Source of the DNA: Oceanicella sp. SM1341
GTDB lineage: Bacteria > Pseudomonadota > Alphaproteobacteria > Rhodobacterales > Rhodobacteraceae
Reading direction: 5' to 3'
Assembly (NCBI RefSeq): GCF_003448965.1
Contig: NZ_QRGC01000001.1
Span: forward strand, 124,001 to 188,000
Length of the DNA: 64,000 bases
Both the position numbers and the translations under genes were made by a program. A model generated the notes under the pieces. That model saw nothing but the letters and a program-made list of their open reading frames with translations, had not been told where the DNA came from and ran no database searches. Shown piece after piece: positions 20,060 through 27,635 of this stretch; position 1 is the stretch's first letter, and each line of letters opens with the position of its first letter.

Positions 20060-20365
20060 TCAGAGCGCGCCCATCACCTTCGCGTTGAAGCCGTAGACCT
20101 TGCGGTCGCCGGAGAAGGGCACGAGGGAGACCTCCCGGGTCTGCCCCGGTTCGAAGCGCACCGCGGTGCCGGCCGGGATGTCGAGCCGCTTGCCGCGCGC
20201 GGCCTCGCGATCGAACTCCAGCCCGCTGTTCGCCTCGGCGAAATGGTAGTGGCTGCCCACCTGCACCGGCCGGTCGCCCGTGTTGGCCACGGTGAGCACG
20301 GTCACTTCCGCGCCGGCGTTGAGCTCGATCTCGCCGGGCAGAGGGAAGATTTCTCCGGGAATCAT
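20060..20365 (-). CDS. ureB: urease beta subunit
   Basis: Small structural subunit of the urease trimer-of-heterotrimers; 101 residues, the usual size. Seen: [40 protein letters not shown] and [20 protein letters not shown]. The ATG at 20365 gives the standard MIPGE N-terminus, though its ribosome-binding site is weak. It is the last gene of a minus-strand unit ureA / small ORF / ureB that ends at a strong terminator 25 nt downstream. This cuts it off from ureC. Confidence 0.96.
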   Translation of the reverse strand: MIPGEIFPLPGEIELNAGAEVTVLTVANTGDRPVQVGSHYHFAEANSGLEFDREAARGKRLDIPAGTAVRFEPGQTREVSLVPFSGDRKVYGFNAKVMGAL

Positions 20366-20399
20366 GCGGGGTCCGATCTGCGTCCGGTCTGCGGGAATG

Positions 20400-20522
20400 T
20401 CAGCGGCGCCCGGGCCGGCGGCGGCCGTCGTTCACGCGGACGGGGATGGGCTGGGGCTGGGGCTGGGGCTCGGGAAGCAGGGCCCCGACCAGTTCCTTCA
20501 GGTAATCAAGCAGTTTGTTCAT
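20400..20522 (-). CDS. 40-residue hypothetical protein between ureA and ureB
   Basis: Not a recognised family. It is a 40-codon frame starting at ATG 20522 with a GGGAGG ribosome-binding site 8 nt upstream. It begins 13 nt after the ureA stop and ends 34 nt before ureB, and shares their strand. The product has an N-terminal amphipathic/hydrophobic helix ([16 protein letters not shown]), a [11 protein letters not shown] repeat and a very basic tail (DGRRRPGRR). The good ribosome-binding site and placement argue that it is translated. The repeat is also visible in the DNA as alternating GGGGCT units. It could be a urease-associated or membrane-associating small protein, or a chance frame. Confidence 0.5.
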   Translation of the reverse strand: MNKLLDYLKELVGALLPEPQPQPQPIPVRVNDGRRRPGRR

Positions 20523-20535
20523 GCGCACGGCCTCC

Positions 20536-20838
20536 CTACCGGATCGGCTGGTGGACGGTGACGAGCTTCGTCCCGTCCGGAAACGTCGCTTCAACCTGCA
20601 CTTCGGGAATCATCTCGGCGATGCCCTCCATGCACTGGTCCCGACGAATGACTTCGGCACCACTGGACATGAGATCGGCGACCGTCCGGCCGTCGCGCGC
20701 ACCTTCGACCACGAAATCGGTAATAAGGGCAATGGCCTCGGGGTGATTGAGTTTTACCCCCCGTTCCAGCCGTTTCCGGGCGACCTCTGCTGCCATGGAC
20801 ACCAGAAGCTTGTCCTTTTCCCGCGGGCTCAGATTCAC
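20536..20838 (-). CDS. ureA: urease gamma subunit
   Basis: Smallest urease structural subunit, 100 residues. Seen: [60 protein letters not shown] and the C-terminal [11 protein letters not shown]. The start is GTG at 20838, with GAGAGGAA upstream, giving the standard N-terminus. It is the first gene of the ureA / 40-codon ORF / ureB unit. A ureD gene, which commonly precedes ureA in alphaproteobacteria, is absent: upstream lies a divergent FolB-type gene. Confidence 0.96.
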   Translation of the reverse strand: MNLSPREKDKLLVSMAAEVARKRLERGVKLNHPEAIALITDFVVEGARDGRTVADLMSSGAEVIRRDQCMEGIAEMIPEVQVEATFPDGTKLVTVHQPIR

Positions 20839-21055
20839 GCTGTTCCTCTCCCATTCAGTTCCGTCTACATTTGGGGGGTTTTCGGGCAATGTCAAACCCC
20901 CGTTTTGCAGCAATCGCGCGGCACATGGTGGCAGGGGCGCGGGGCAGACACCACATGTCGCGGGCGGGGCACGAGGTGTCGGCCCGCGCCTTGTCTCCCC
21001 CTGCCGCGGCACGTATCAGGGGGCCGATCCGAAGCTGAAGCGCGAAGGGCAGCCC

Positions 21056-22015
21056 ATGACCGAAGATCCCGTCCTGGCCTATGAATCTCCGCAGGCGCGG
21101 CCCGCCGCGGGGCAGCCGCTGGACCGCATTTCGGTGCGCGACCACGTGCGCTCGGTGGAGATCGGCGCCTTCCGCTCCGAGCGCGGGGTGGAGCAGCGGC
21201 TGCGCTTCAATGTCACGCTCGAGGTGTCGCACCACACCGCCGCGCAGGACGACGACGTGGACAAGGTGCTCTCCTACGACACCATCCTCGAGGCGCTCGA
21301 TGCCGAGCTCGCCGCCGAGCGCATCAACCTGCTCGAGACCCTGGCCGAGCGTCTCGCCGCGCGCTGCCTCGCCGACCCCCGCGCCGTGCGCGCCTTCGTG
21401 CGCATCGAGAAGCTCGACCGCATCCCCGGCTCGCTCGGGGTGGAGATCGTCCGCGGCACGCTGCCGGCCGACGCGCCGATGCTGCGCCCGGTCCGCCGGG
21501 AGCGACCGGCGCCGCAGGCGGCTGCCGCCCGCCCGCTGGTGCTGCGCCTCGGCGCCGGTTTCGCGACGGCCCCCGAGCGCGAGGCCTGGCTCGACGCGCT
21601 CGCCGCCTGCGGGCTGCCTGTGCTGCTGCTGGCCGAGGCGGAGGCGCCGGACACGGCGGGAGCCGGCCCGGAAGGCGCGCTGCGCATCGGCCTGCTGGCG
21701 ATGGAACAGGCAGCCTGGAGGCTGGCGGGGGCCGATGCGCGCCTCACCGTCACCGAGACCCGCACCGAGATCGACCATGCGCTGAAGACCGGCCTGCTGG
21801 CGGTCTGGGCGCCGGCGCGCCTGGTGATGGCGGCGCGGCCGGTGCCCTCCGTCGGCGCCGCCCCGGCACTCGCCGCCTGGGCTGCCGGGCAGCTCGGGGC
21901 GCGCGGGCAGGCGGCCCTGTGGACCGCGCCCGCGGCGGGCGAGGAACCCTTCGCGCCCTGCGACGTTTCCCGGTTCCTGTCCTGGGCGGAAGCCCGAGCG
22001 GACACGACTACTTAA
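21056..22015 (+). CDS. folB: dihydroneopterin aldolase-type protein with C-terminal extension
   Basis: The N-terminal ~120 residues carry the FolB/tunnelling fold of dihydroneopterin aldolase (folate pathway). Seen: RISVRDHVRSVEIGAFRSER, VEQRLRFNVTLEV, VDKVLSYDTILEAL, INLLETLAERLAARCL and VRIEKLDRIPGSLGVEI. The remaining ~200 residues are not part of the usual 120-residue enzyme. They alternate alpha/beta-like segments (LVLRLGAGFATAPE, LPVLLLAEAE, LAVWAPARLVMAARPVP), suggesting a second folded domain of unknown role. The ATG at 21056 has GAAGGG 7 nt upstream. It is divergent from ureA. That it performs the aldolase step is plausible but unproven. Confidence 0.78.
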   Translation: MTEDPVLAYESPQARPAAGQPLDRISVRDHVRSVEIGAFRSERGVEQRLRFNVTLEVSHHTAAQDDDVDKVLSYDTILEALDAELAAERINLLETLAERLAARCLADPRAVRAFVRIEKLDRIPGSLGVEIVRGTLPADAPMLRPVRRERPAPQAAAARPLVLRLGAGFATAPEREAWLDALAACGLPVLLLAEAEAPDTAGAGPEGALRIGLLAMEQAAWRLAGADARLTVTETRTEIDHALKTGLLAVWAPARLVMAARPVPSVGAAPALAAWAAGQLGARGQAALWTAPAAGEEPFAPCDVSRFLSWAEARADTTT

Positions 22016-22071
22016 CAAGTTCCCTGCAAGGTGCTAGGCCGAACCCGGATGGCCGGGAGACCGCGACCCGC

Positions 22072-22141
22072 GGAAGGTGAGGCGGGGAAGGTGAATCGGA
22101 CAAGGTGAGTCGGACAAGGTAACCCGGGGAGGGTGAGGCGG
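22072..22141 (+). repeat. five tandem copies of a 14-bp unit
   Basis: Units of the form RVARGGTRANNCGG run head to tail: GGAAGGTGAGGCGG, GGAAGGTGAATCGG, ACAAGGTGAGTCGG, ACAAGGTAACCCGG and GGAGGGTGAGGCGG (22072-22085, -22099, -22113, -22127, -22141). They fill the gap between the FolB-type gene and the SulP transporter, 85 bp before the latter's start. They could be a replication-slippage repeat or a cluster of binding sites. Confidence 0.85.
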
Positions 22142-22226
22142 GGCGGAGAATCCGCCCTCGCCGGTGCCGGAATGCGGCCCGGAGCCGGGCGGCCGAAGGG
22201 CCGCAGCAGATCAGAAGGACCCCGAT

Positions 22227-24002
22227 GTGAAACCGGGCCTGGCGAAAGCGCTCCCCTTCCTGGGCTGGATGCGGGGCATGACCCGCACGTCCCTGCGGGC
22301 GGATCTCGTTGCCGGCTTCACGGGCGCCGCCGTGGTGCTGCCGCAAGGGGTGGCCTTCGCCACCATCGCCGGGCTGCCACCGGAATACGGCATCTATACC
22401 GCCATCGTCGCGGCCCTCGTCGCGGCGCTCTTCGGCTCCTCCATGGTGATGGTGAGCGGGCCGACGACGGCGCTTTCGGTCATCATCTTCACCACGCTCT
22501 CGCCGCTCGCGGAGCCGGGCACGCCGCCCTACATCGAGCTGATGCTCCAGCTCACCGTGATGGTGGGGGTGGTGCAGGTGGCCGCGGGCTTCGCGCGCAT
22601 GGGCTCGGTGGTGTCCTTCGTCTCGCATTCGGTGATGACCGGATTCACCGCCGCTGCCGCCATCCTCATCGTGGTCAGCCAGCTTCCCGCGGCGCTGGGG
22701 CTGGTGCTGCCCGGTGGCGGATCGGTCTTCGAACGCATGGAGCGGGTGCTGCTCGCCCTGCCGCAGACCAACCTCACGGCGCTGCTGCTCTCGGGCGTCA
22801 CGCTGGGCTCGGTCATCCTGCTCCAGCGCTACTCGCGGGTGATCCCCGGCTTCCTGCTCGCGCTCGTCATCGGCTCGCTGCTGGGCTGGGTGCTCTCGGC
22901 CGACGCGCTCGGGGTGAGCATGGTGGGCGCGCTGCCCGGCGCGCTGCCCGATTTCCGCATCCCCGCCTTCAACAGCGCCGACACGCCCGACCTCGCGAAG
23001 GGCGCCTTCGCCATCGCGCTCATCGGCCTGCTGGAGGCGGTGTCCATCGGCCGGGCCATGGCCATCCGCCGGCGCGAGCGCTTCAACCCCACGCAGGAGA
23101 TCTTCGGGCAGGGCATCTCCAACATCGTCGGCGGCTTCTTCCAGAACTACGCCTCCTCCGGCTCCTTCACCCGCACCGGGGTGAACGTGGAGATGGGGGC
23201 CCGCACGCCGATGGCCACCATCCTCGCCAGCGTGTTCCTCGCGGCGATGATGCTGCTGGTGCTGCCGCTCATCGCCCATATCCCGCGCCCCGCCATGGCC
23301 GGGCTCATCCTCTATGTCGCCTACCGGCTGATCGACCAGCGCGAGATCCGCCATGTCATCCGCTCCTCGCGCGGAGAGAGCGCGATCCTCGGGGTCACCT
23401 TCCTCTCCGGCCTGCTCATCGAGCTCGATTTCGCCATCTACGTGGGCGTCATCGCCTCGCTCCTTCTGTTCCTGCACAAGTCCTCGCAGCCCGCGGTGAT
23501 GGTGGGCGCCCCCAAGCTGGTGAACGGCGCGCGCAAGTTCGTCGGCGCGAAGGACGCGAACCTCTCCGAGTGCCCGCAGATCACCATCATCCGCATCGAC
23601 GGGCTGATCTACTTCGGCTCGGTCGAGCATATCGAGCGCGAGTTCCGCAAGGTCGAGCGCGAGCACCCGCAACAGCGCATCAAGGTGCTGATCCTCAAGT
23701 CGGTCGGCGACATAGACCTCGCCGGCGCCGACCTGCTGATCGACGAGATCCGCACCGCGCGGCGCAAGGGCGGCGACTTTCACCTCATCGCCCAGAGCAC
23801 GCCGATGCTGAACCGCCTGCGCCGCCTGCAGGTGATCGAGGAGCTCGGCCCCGACAAGCTGCACGCCAACAAGGGCGAGGCCATCGCCGCCGCCGTGGCC
23901 GATGCCGACAACGAGATCTGCCGCGGCTGCCGCATCCGCCTGTTCCACGAATGCGCCACCAAGCCCGGCGCCCATGCGGCAATGCGCGAACTCGGCTACT
24001 GA
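22227..24002 (+). CDS. SulP-family anion transporter with STAS domain
   Basis: Inner-membrane anion permease (sulfate, bicarbonate or dicarboxylate type), 591 residues. The hydrophobic domain starts with DLVAGFTGAAVVLPQGVAFA, followed by IAGLPPEYGIYTAIVAAL, and includes QNYASSGSFTRTGVN. The cytoplasmic STAS domain (about residues 425-540) includes LIYFGSVEHIE and VLILKSVGDIDLAGADLLID. The last ~35 residues have three close cysteines (ICRGCRIRLFHEC), which is unusual and metal-site-like. The start is GTG 22227 with AAGGA 7 nt upstream. The sulfite-reduction operon 2.3 kb downstream makes sulfate a reasonable guess, but the sequence alone does not settle it. Confidence 0.88.
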   Translation: MKPGLAKALPFLGWMRGMTRTSLRADLVAGFTGAAVVLPQGVAFATIAGLPPEYGIYTAIVAALVAALFGSSMVMVSGPTTALSVIIFTTLSPLAEPGTPPYIELMLQLTVMVGVVQVAAGFARMGSVVSFVSHSVMTGFTAAAAILIVVSQLPAALGLVLPGGGSVFERMERVLLALPQTNLTALLLSGVTLGSVILLQRYSRVIPGFLLALVIGSLLGWVLSADALGVSMVGALPGALPDFRIPAFNSADTPDLAKGAFAIALIGLLEAVSIGRAMAIRRRERFNPTQEIFGQGISNIVGGFFQNYASSGSFTRTGVNVEMGARTPMATILASVFLAAMMLLVLPLIAHIPRPAMAGLILYVAYRLIDQREIRHVIRSSRGESAILGVTFLSGLLIELDFAIYVGVIASLLLFLHKSSQPAVMVGAPKLVNGARKFVGAKDANLSECPQITIIRIDGLIYFGSVEHIEREFRKVEREHPQQRIKVLILKSVGDIDLAGADLLIDEIRTARRKGGDFHLIAQSTPMLNRLRRLQVIEELGPDKLHANKGEAIAAAVADADNEICRGCRIRLFHECATKPGAHAAMRELGY

Positions 24003-24053
24003 GCCCGCCCCGGCTATCCTGGGTCCAATCAGAACAACAGGAGGAAGAACGCC

Positions 24054-24611
24054 ATGGCCTCGCTCAACCCGCCTGTCTGCGATTTCGGCGCCCCGCTGCC
24101 GCGGTTCACGCTGCCGGACACCACCGGAAGGCTGCGCGGCAGCGCGGATCTGATGGGGCCGAAGGGCCTGCTCATCGCCTTCATCTGCAACCATTGCCCC
24201 TACGTGCGCGCGGTGATCGACCGTTTCGTGCGCGACGCGGCCGAGCTGCAGGGCCTGGGGATCGGCGTCGCCGCCGTGATGTCGAACGACTGGGACACCT
24301 ATCCGGCAGACGCGCCGGAGAAGATGGCCGGCTTCGCCGCGGATCACAGCTTCACCTTTCCCTATCTCGTGGATGCCGACCAGTCGGTGGCCCGGGCCTT
24401 CGGCGCGGTTTGCACGCCCGACTTCTTCGGCTATGACGCGGGCGGGGGGCTGCAGTACCGCGGCCGCCTGGACGCGAGCCGCAAGGAAGCCGGCCCGCCG
24501 GATCTGCGCCGCGACCTCTTCGAGGCCATGCGCGGCGTGGCCGAGCGCGGCACCGGCCCGGCCGAGCAGGTCGCCTCCATCGGATGTTCCATCAAGTGGC
24601 GGGCAGCATGA
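24054..24611 (+). CDS. thioredoxin-like redoxin
   Basis: Peroxiredoxin/TlpA-like thioredoxin-fold protein of 185 residues without a signal peptide, so cytoplasmic. The CxxC motif is CNHC in IAFICNHCPYVRAVIDRFV, and a cis-proline-type stretch AVCTPDFFGYD follows. Later sequence reads YRGRLDASRK. The family is common in proteobacteria, and its substrates are largely undefined. The ATG at 24054 follows AGGAGGAAG. Its stop overlaps the ATG of the next gene, so the two are translationally coupled. Confidence 0.86.
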   Translation: MASLNPPVCDFGAPLPRFTLPDTTGRLRGSADLMGPKGLLIAFICNHCPYVRAVIDRFVRDAAELQGLGIGVAAVMSNDWDTYPADAPEKMAGFAADHSFTFPYLVDADQSVARAFGAVCTPDFFGYDAGGGLQYRGRLDASRKEAGPPDLRRDLFEAMRGVAERGTGPAEQVASIGCSIKWRAA

Positions 24612-25297
24612 GCGCAAACATCATCTTCGATCTCGACGGCACGCTGGTCGACAGCGCGCCCTCGCTCTGCGCGGCGGGAAACCGGCTGACGGAGGAGCTG
24701 GGCCGCGCCCCGGTCGACGTGGAAACCTACAAGCGCTTCGTCGGCCGCGGCATCCCCAAACAGGTCGAGGGCCTGCTGGAACACACCGGCGGCGTGCCCG
24801 GCGACCTCTCCGCCCACGTGGCGCGGTTTCGCGAGATCTACGATGAAAATCCGCTGGTTGCGACCCGACCTTACGAAGGCGTGGCCGAGGCGCTCGCGGC
24901 CCTGCGCGCCGCCGGCCACCGTCTCGGCATCTGCACCCAGAAACCGACCGAGCCGGGGCGCCGGGTGCTCGGCGGGCTCGGCCTCTCGCCGCTCTTCGAC
25001 GGCTTCACCTTCGGCGACACCATCGCGGTGATGAAGCCCGACCCGGAGATGATCCGCAACACGCTCAAGGACATGGGCCCCGGCCCGGTGGTCTTCGTGG
25101 GCGACAGCGAGACGGACGCGGCCACCGCGGCGAATTTCGGCTGTCCCTTCGTCATCCACGAGCACGGCTACCGCAAGCGCCCCTGGGCCGAGATCGCCCA
25201 CGCCGCGCATTTCGCCACCTGGGCGGAGGCGGTGCCGCGCATCCTCGCCGTGCTGGCAGCTCCCCAGGCCGGAGCGGAGCCGCTGCGGCTGGGCTGA
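24608..25297 (+). CDS. gph: HAD-superfamily phosphatase, phosphoglycolate phosphatase-like
   Basis: 229 residues with the HAD motifs: nucleophile DLDGTLVDSAP at the N-terminus, motif II in LGICTQKPTE, motif III lysine in AVMKPDPEMI, and motif IV VFVGDSETDAATA. This is the layout of phosphoglycolate phosphatase and its close relatives, which dephosphorylate 2-phosphoglycolate in the cytoplasm. The ATG at 24608 overlaps the upstream stop (ATGA). HAD enzymes are promiscuous, so the substrate is inferred from overall similarity to Gph. Confidence 0.85.
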   Translation: MSANIIFDLDGTLVDSAPSLCAAGNRLTEELGRAPVDVETYKRFVGRGIPKQVEGLLEHTGGVPGDLSAHVARFREIYDENPLVATRPYEGVAEALAALRAAGHRLGICTQKPTEPGRRVLGGLGLSPLFDGFTFGDTIAVMKPDPEMIRNTLKDMGPGPVVFVGDSETDAATAANFGCPFVIHEHGYRKRPWAEIAHAAHFATWAEAVPRILAVLAAPQAGAEPLRLG

Positions 25298-25368
25298 GGC
25301 CGCAAGGTTTCGTTCATGTTTCCATGCTTCAGTGGATGCCTGTCAATCTCACTGGCGGGAGGTCCGGA

Positions 25369-26259
25369 ATGCTTGCAGTGCCTTCCCTTGCCCCGTCGTT
25401 GACGGGGCTCAGCTCACCCGGCCGAAGCGCCGCGCTGCAGATCGGGCGCGCGAGCGATGTCGCGGTGGTGAGCTTCTCACGTGAACCGGTGACCGAGCCC
25501 GTGCGGGTCGGCCGCGCCGCGCCCTGGAAGGAGGGGTATGGCCAGCCGCTGCTCGCGCGCGACGGCATGTTGCCCGACGGGGCGGCGCTGCGCGCCTTCC
25601 TGCTCGACCAGGCGCAGGCCCGGATGGAGCGGCAGCTTGCCCGGGTGGAGACCAGCCTGCGCCGCACCTACCGGCTCACCGGCGGGCCGGCGCTCGGCGC
25701 CGACCAGCCGCTGTCCACCCTGCTCGAGCCCGAGCGGCTCTCCGCCCTGCCGGAGAAGCTCGCGGCGGCGCTCAAGGCCTGGTCGAAGGCGGTGGAGACC
25801 GCCTCCGGTCTCGCCCCCTCCGCCGAGGCCGAACCGCCCGGGCCGGAGGAGACGCGCGCGCTGATCGAGCGCGCGGTGATCGACCAGGTGGATGCAAAGC
25901 TCGCCGCCGAAACCGCGATGGACGAGGCGGAGTTTGCCCGGCGCATGGCGGTGCTGGCGCTGTTCGGCGATGCCGGGCGGCAGATGGCCGGGACGGAGCG
26001 GGCAGTGATGCTGGGCCGCTTCGCGGAGCGGCTGGGCCGGCGCGGCGAGATGATTTCCCAGATGAAACAGGATATTGCCAGCGGCGCGATATCGGTGACC
26101 GTCACGGCACACCGGCTGCCGGGCGGTCCGGGCCGGGTGGCGGTGGATGCCCCGCCGGGGGTGGAGGTTTCAGTTCTGGCGCGCAGCCAGTATCTCGGCG
26201 CTGTCTCCTGGACGCGCGCCGAGCCGGCCGAGGGCACGCTGCTCGACGTCAGCAGCTAG
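25369..26259 (+). CDS. hypothetical protein
   Basis: I do not recognise this 296-residue protein. It has no signal peptide or membrane segment. The middle part (about residues 75-125) is helical and charged (AFLLDQAQARMERQLARVET), followed by an Ala/Glu/Pro linker near residue 155. A second helical section contains DQVDAKLAAETAMDEAEFAR and MLGRFAERLGRRGEMI. The C-terminal ~60 residues look like a small beta domain (ISVTVTAHRLPGG, VSVLARSQYLGAVSW). The ATG at 25369 is preferred over 25324 and 25336 because GGGAGG lies 9 nt upstream. It is a single gene ending at a bidirectional terminator. Confidence 0.65.
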   Translation: MLAVPSLAPSLTGLSSPGRSAALQIGRASDVAVVSFSREPVTEPVRVGRAAPWKEGYGQPLLARDGMLPDGAALRAFLLDQAQARMERQLARVETSLRRTYRLTGGPALGADQPLSTLLEPERLSALPEKLAAALKAWSKAVETASGLAPSAEAEPPGPEETRALIERAVIDQVDAKLAAETAMDEAEFARRMAVLALFGDAGRQMAGTERAVMLGRFAERLGRRGEMISQMKQDIASGAISVTVTAHRLPGGPGRVAVDAPPGVEVSVLARSQYLGAVSWTRAEPAEGTLLDVSS

Positions 26260-26282
26260 GCCCCGCGCGGCCTCCGGATATG

Positions 26283-26316
26283 CGAAAGCCGCCGGCTCGG
26301 AGAGCGGCGGCTTTCG
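26283..26316. terminator. bidirectional terminator between unknown gene and cysH
   Basis: Perfect 12-bp stem CGAAAGCCGCCG / CGGCGGCTTTCG (26283-26294 / 26305-26316) with a 10-nt loop, placed between the ends of two convergent genes. A/T-rich ends of the stem give partial T-runs on both strands. Confidence 0.75.
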
Positions 26317-26349
26317 GAATTGCGCAGGGAGCCGGGTAGCCGGCAGGGC

Positions 26350-27141
26350 TCACATGAAGGAGGCGACAACGCCTTCGTGCTCGCGCTTCTGCTCGCGCAC
26401 CACCTTGCCATCCACGATGTGGATGCCGCATTCCACCTTCTCGCGGCCGCGCCAGCGCCCGGCGCGCGGGTCTTCGCCCGGGGCCACCGGCGTGGTGCAG
26501 GGCGCGCAGCCGATGGAGGGGAAGTTCTCGCTCACCATCGGGTGCAGGGGCAGCTGGTGCTCCTCCATGTAGGCGCGGATCTGGTGCGCGTCCCACATCG
26601 CCAGCGGGTTCACCTTGATGCGCCCGTCGGCATCGGCGTCGAAGAACTCGAGTTCGGCCCGGCTGGAGGACTGGTAGCGCTTGCGCCCGGTGATCCAGGC
26701 CGAGAAGCCCTCCAGCGCCCGGTTCAGCGGCAGGGTCTTGCGAATGGCGCAGCAGCTGTCGGGGTCCTCGCGGTGCAGGTCGCCCTTCGGGTCGGCCTCC
26801 AGCAGGTCCTCGCGCGCGGGGCGGATGACGCGGACATTCGTGAGCCCCAGCGCCTCCGACAGGTCCTGCTGGTAGCTCAGCGTGGCCGGGAACAGCATGC
26901 CGGTCTCAAGGAACAGCACCGGCGTCGACTTGTCGATCTGCGAGACCATGTGCAGCAGCGGCGCGCTCTCCGCCCCGAAGGACGAGACGAGCGCGATGCG
27001 GCCCGGAAAGTCGCGGGTGAGCGCGGTCTGCAGGATCTGCTGCGGGGTGCTGCCCTCGGCGAGGCGCGACAGCGCGCGCGCCACGGTGGGCGCCGGCAGC
27101 GAGACGAGCTTGTCGCCCTTCACGGAATTCGGATCTGTCAT
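26350..27141 (-). CDS. cysH: assimilatory (phospho)adenylylsulfate reductase
   Basis: Reduces APS or PAPS to sulfite in cysteine synthesis; 263 residues. Seen: RIALVSSFGAESAPLLHMV, the SCCAIRK and GCAPC pairs that bind a [4Fe-4S] cluster, and the C-terminal catalytic cysteine in VECGIHIVDG. The Cys-Cys/Cys-x2-Cys pattern is that of the iron-sulfur form, which uses APS (established for this family). The start at 27141 overlaps the upstream stop by one base. It is the last gene of the sulfite-reduction operon. Confidence 0.95.
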   Translation of the reverse strand: MTDPNSVKGDKLVSLPAPTVARALSRLAEGSTPQQILQTALTRDFPGRIALVSSFGAESAPLLHMVSQIDKSTPVLFLETGMLFPATLSYQQDLSEALGLTNVRVIRPAREDLLEADPKGDLHREDPDSCCAIRKTLPLNRALEGFSAWITGRKRYQSSSRAELEFFDADADGRIKVNPLAMWDAHQIRAYMEEHQLPLHPMVSENFPSIGCAPCTTPVAPGEDPRAGRWRGREKVECGIHIVDGKVVREQKREHEGVVASFM

Positions 27142-27635
27142 CACACGCCTCGCGCCTCGCGGCGCGCCTCCAGGATGTTTCTCCGCCCGGCGTAGCCGCG
27201 CTGGTAGTTGAGCGTCACGGCATCGGCCGCGCGCTCCCACTGCTCCTGCGGCTGGCGCGCGGCCAGCGCATCGGGCACCTCGACCTCGTCGAACCCGCAT
27301 TCGAGCAGGTAGCGGAACTGGTCGGCCAGCACCGGCCCGGTGGCGCGCAGCCGGCCGGTGTAGCCCGCCTCGCGCAGCCGGCGGCCGATGGAGAAGCCCC
27401 GCCCGTCGGTGAAGGCCGGGAAGGCGACCGAGATCAGCGACACGCGGTCGAACATCGGCACCACGCTCTCCGGGTCCACGTCGTTGGCGATATGGATGCC
27501 GGTGAGCGCGGGGTCGTTGCCGGCCACGTCGCCCGGGAAGGGGTAGATCGCCGGGCCGGCGGGGGCGTCCGCGCCCTCGTCGAGCCGGGTCCAGGCATCC
27601 TCGAGGATGCCGGTGATGTCACGCAGCGTCGGCAT
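27141..27635 (-). CDS. DUF934 protein of the sulfite-reduction operon
   Basis: 164-residue protein of the DUF934 family, usually found next to cysH and cysI in proteobacteria. Seen: GIHIANDVDPESVVPMFDRV, ISVAFPAFTDGRGFSIGRRL, LRATGPVLADQFRYLLECGF and ERAADAVTLNYQRGY. No catalytic motif is evident. The recurrent linkage suggests an accessory role in sulfite reduction or electron supply. It overlaps the sulfite reductase gene by 17 nt and touches cysH by 1 nt, so all are translationally coupled. Confidence 0.88.
   Translation of the reverse strand: MPTLRDITGILEDAWTRLDEGADAPAGPAIYPFPGDVAGNDPALTGIHIANDVDPESVVPMFDRVSLISVAFPAFTDGRGFSIGRRLREAGYTGRLRATGPVLADQFRYLLECGFDEVEVPDALAARQPQEQWERAADAVTLNYQRGYAGRRNILEARREARGV

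Noticed and set aside
22008-24617. Long minus-strand frame opposite sulP and the thioredoxin-like gene
   Set aside because: Low-complexity His/Arg/Glu composition typical of antisense shadows; the plus strand is unambiguous.
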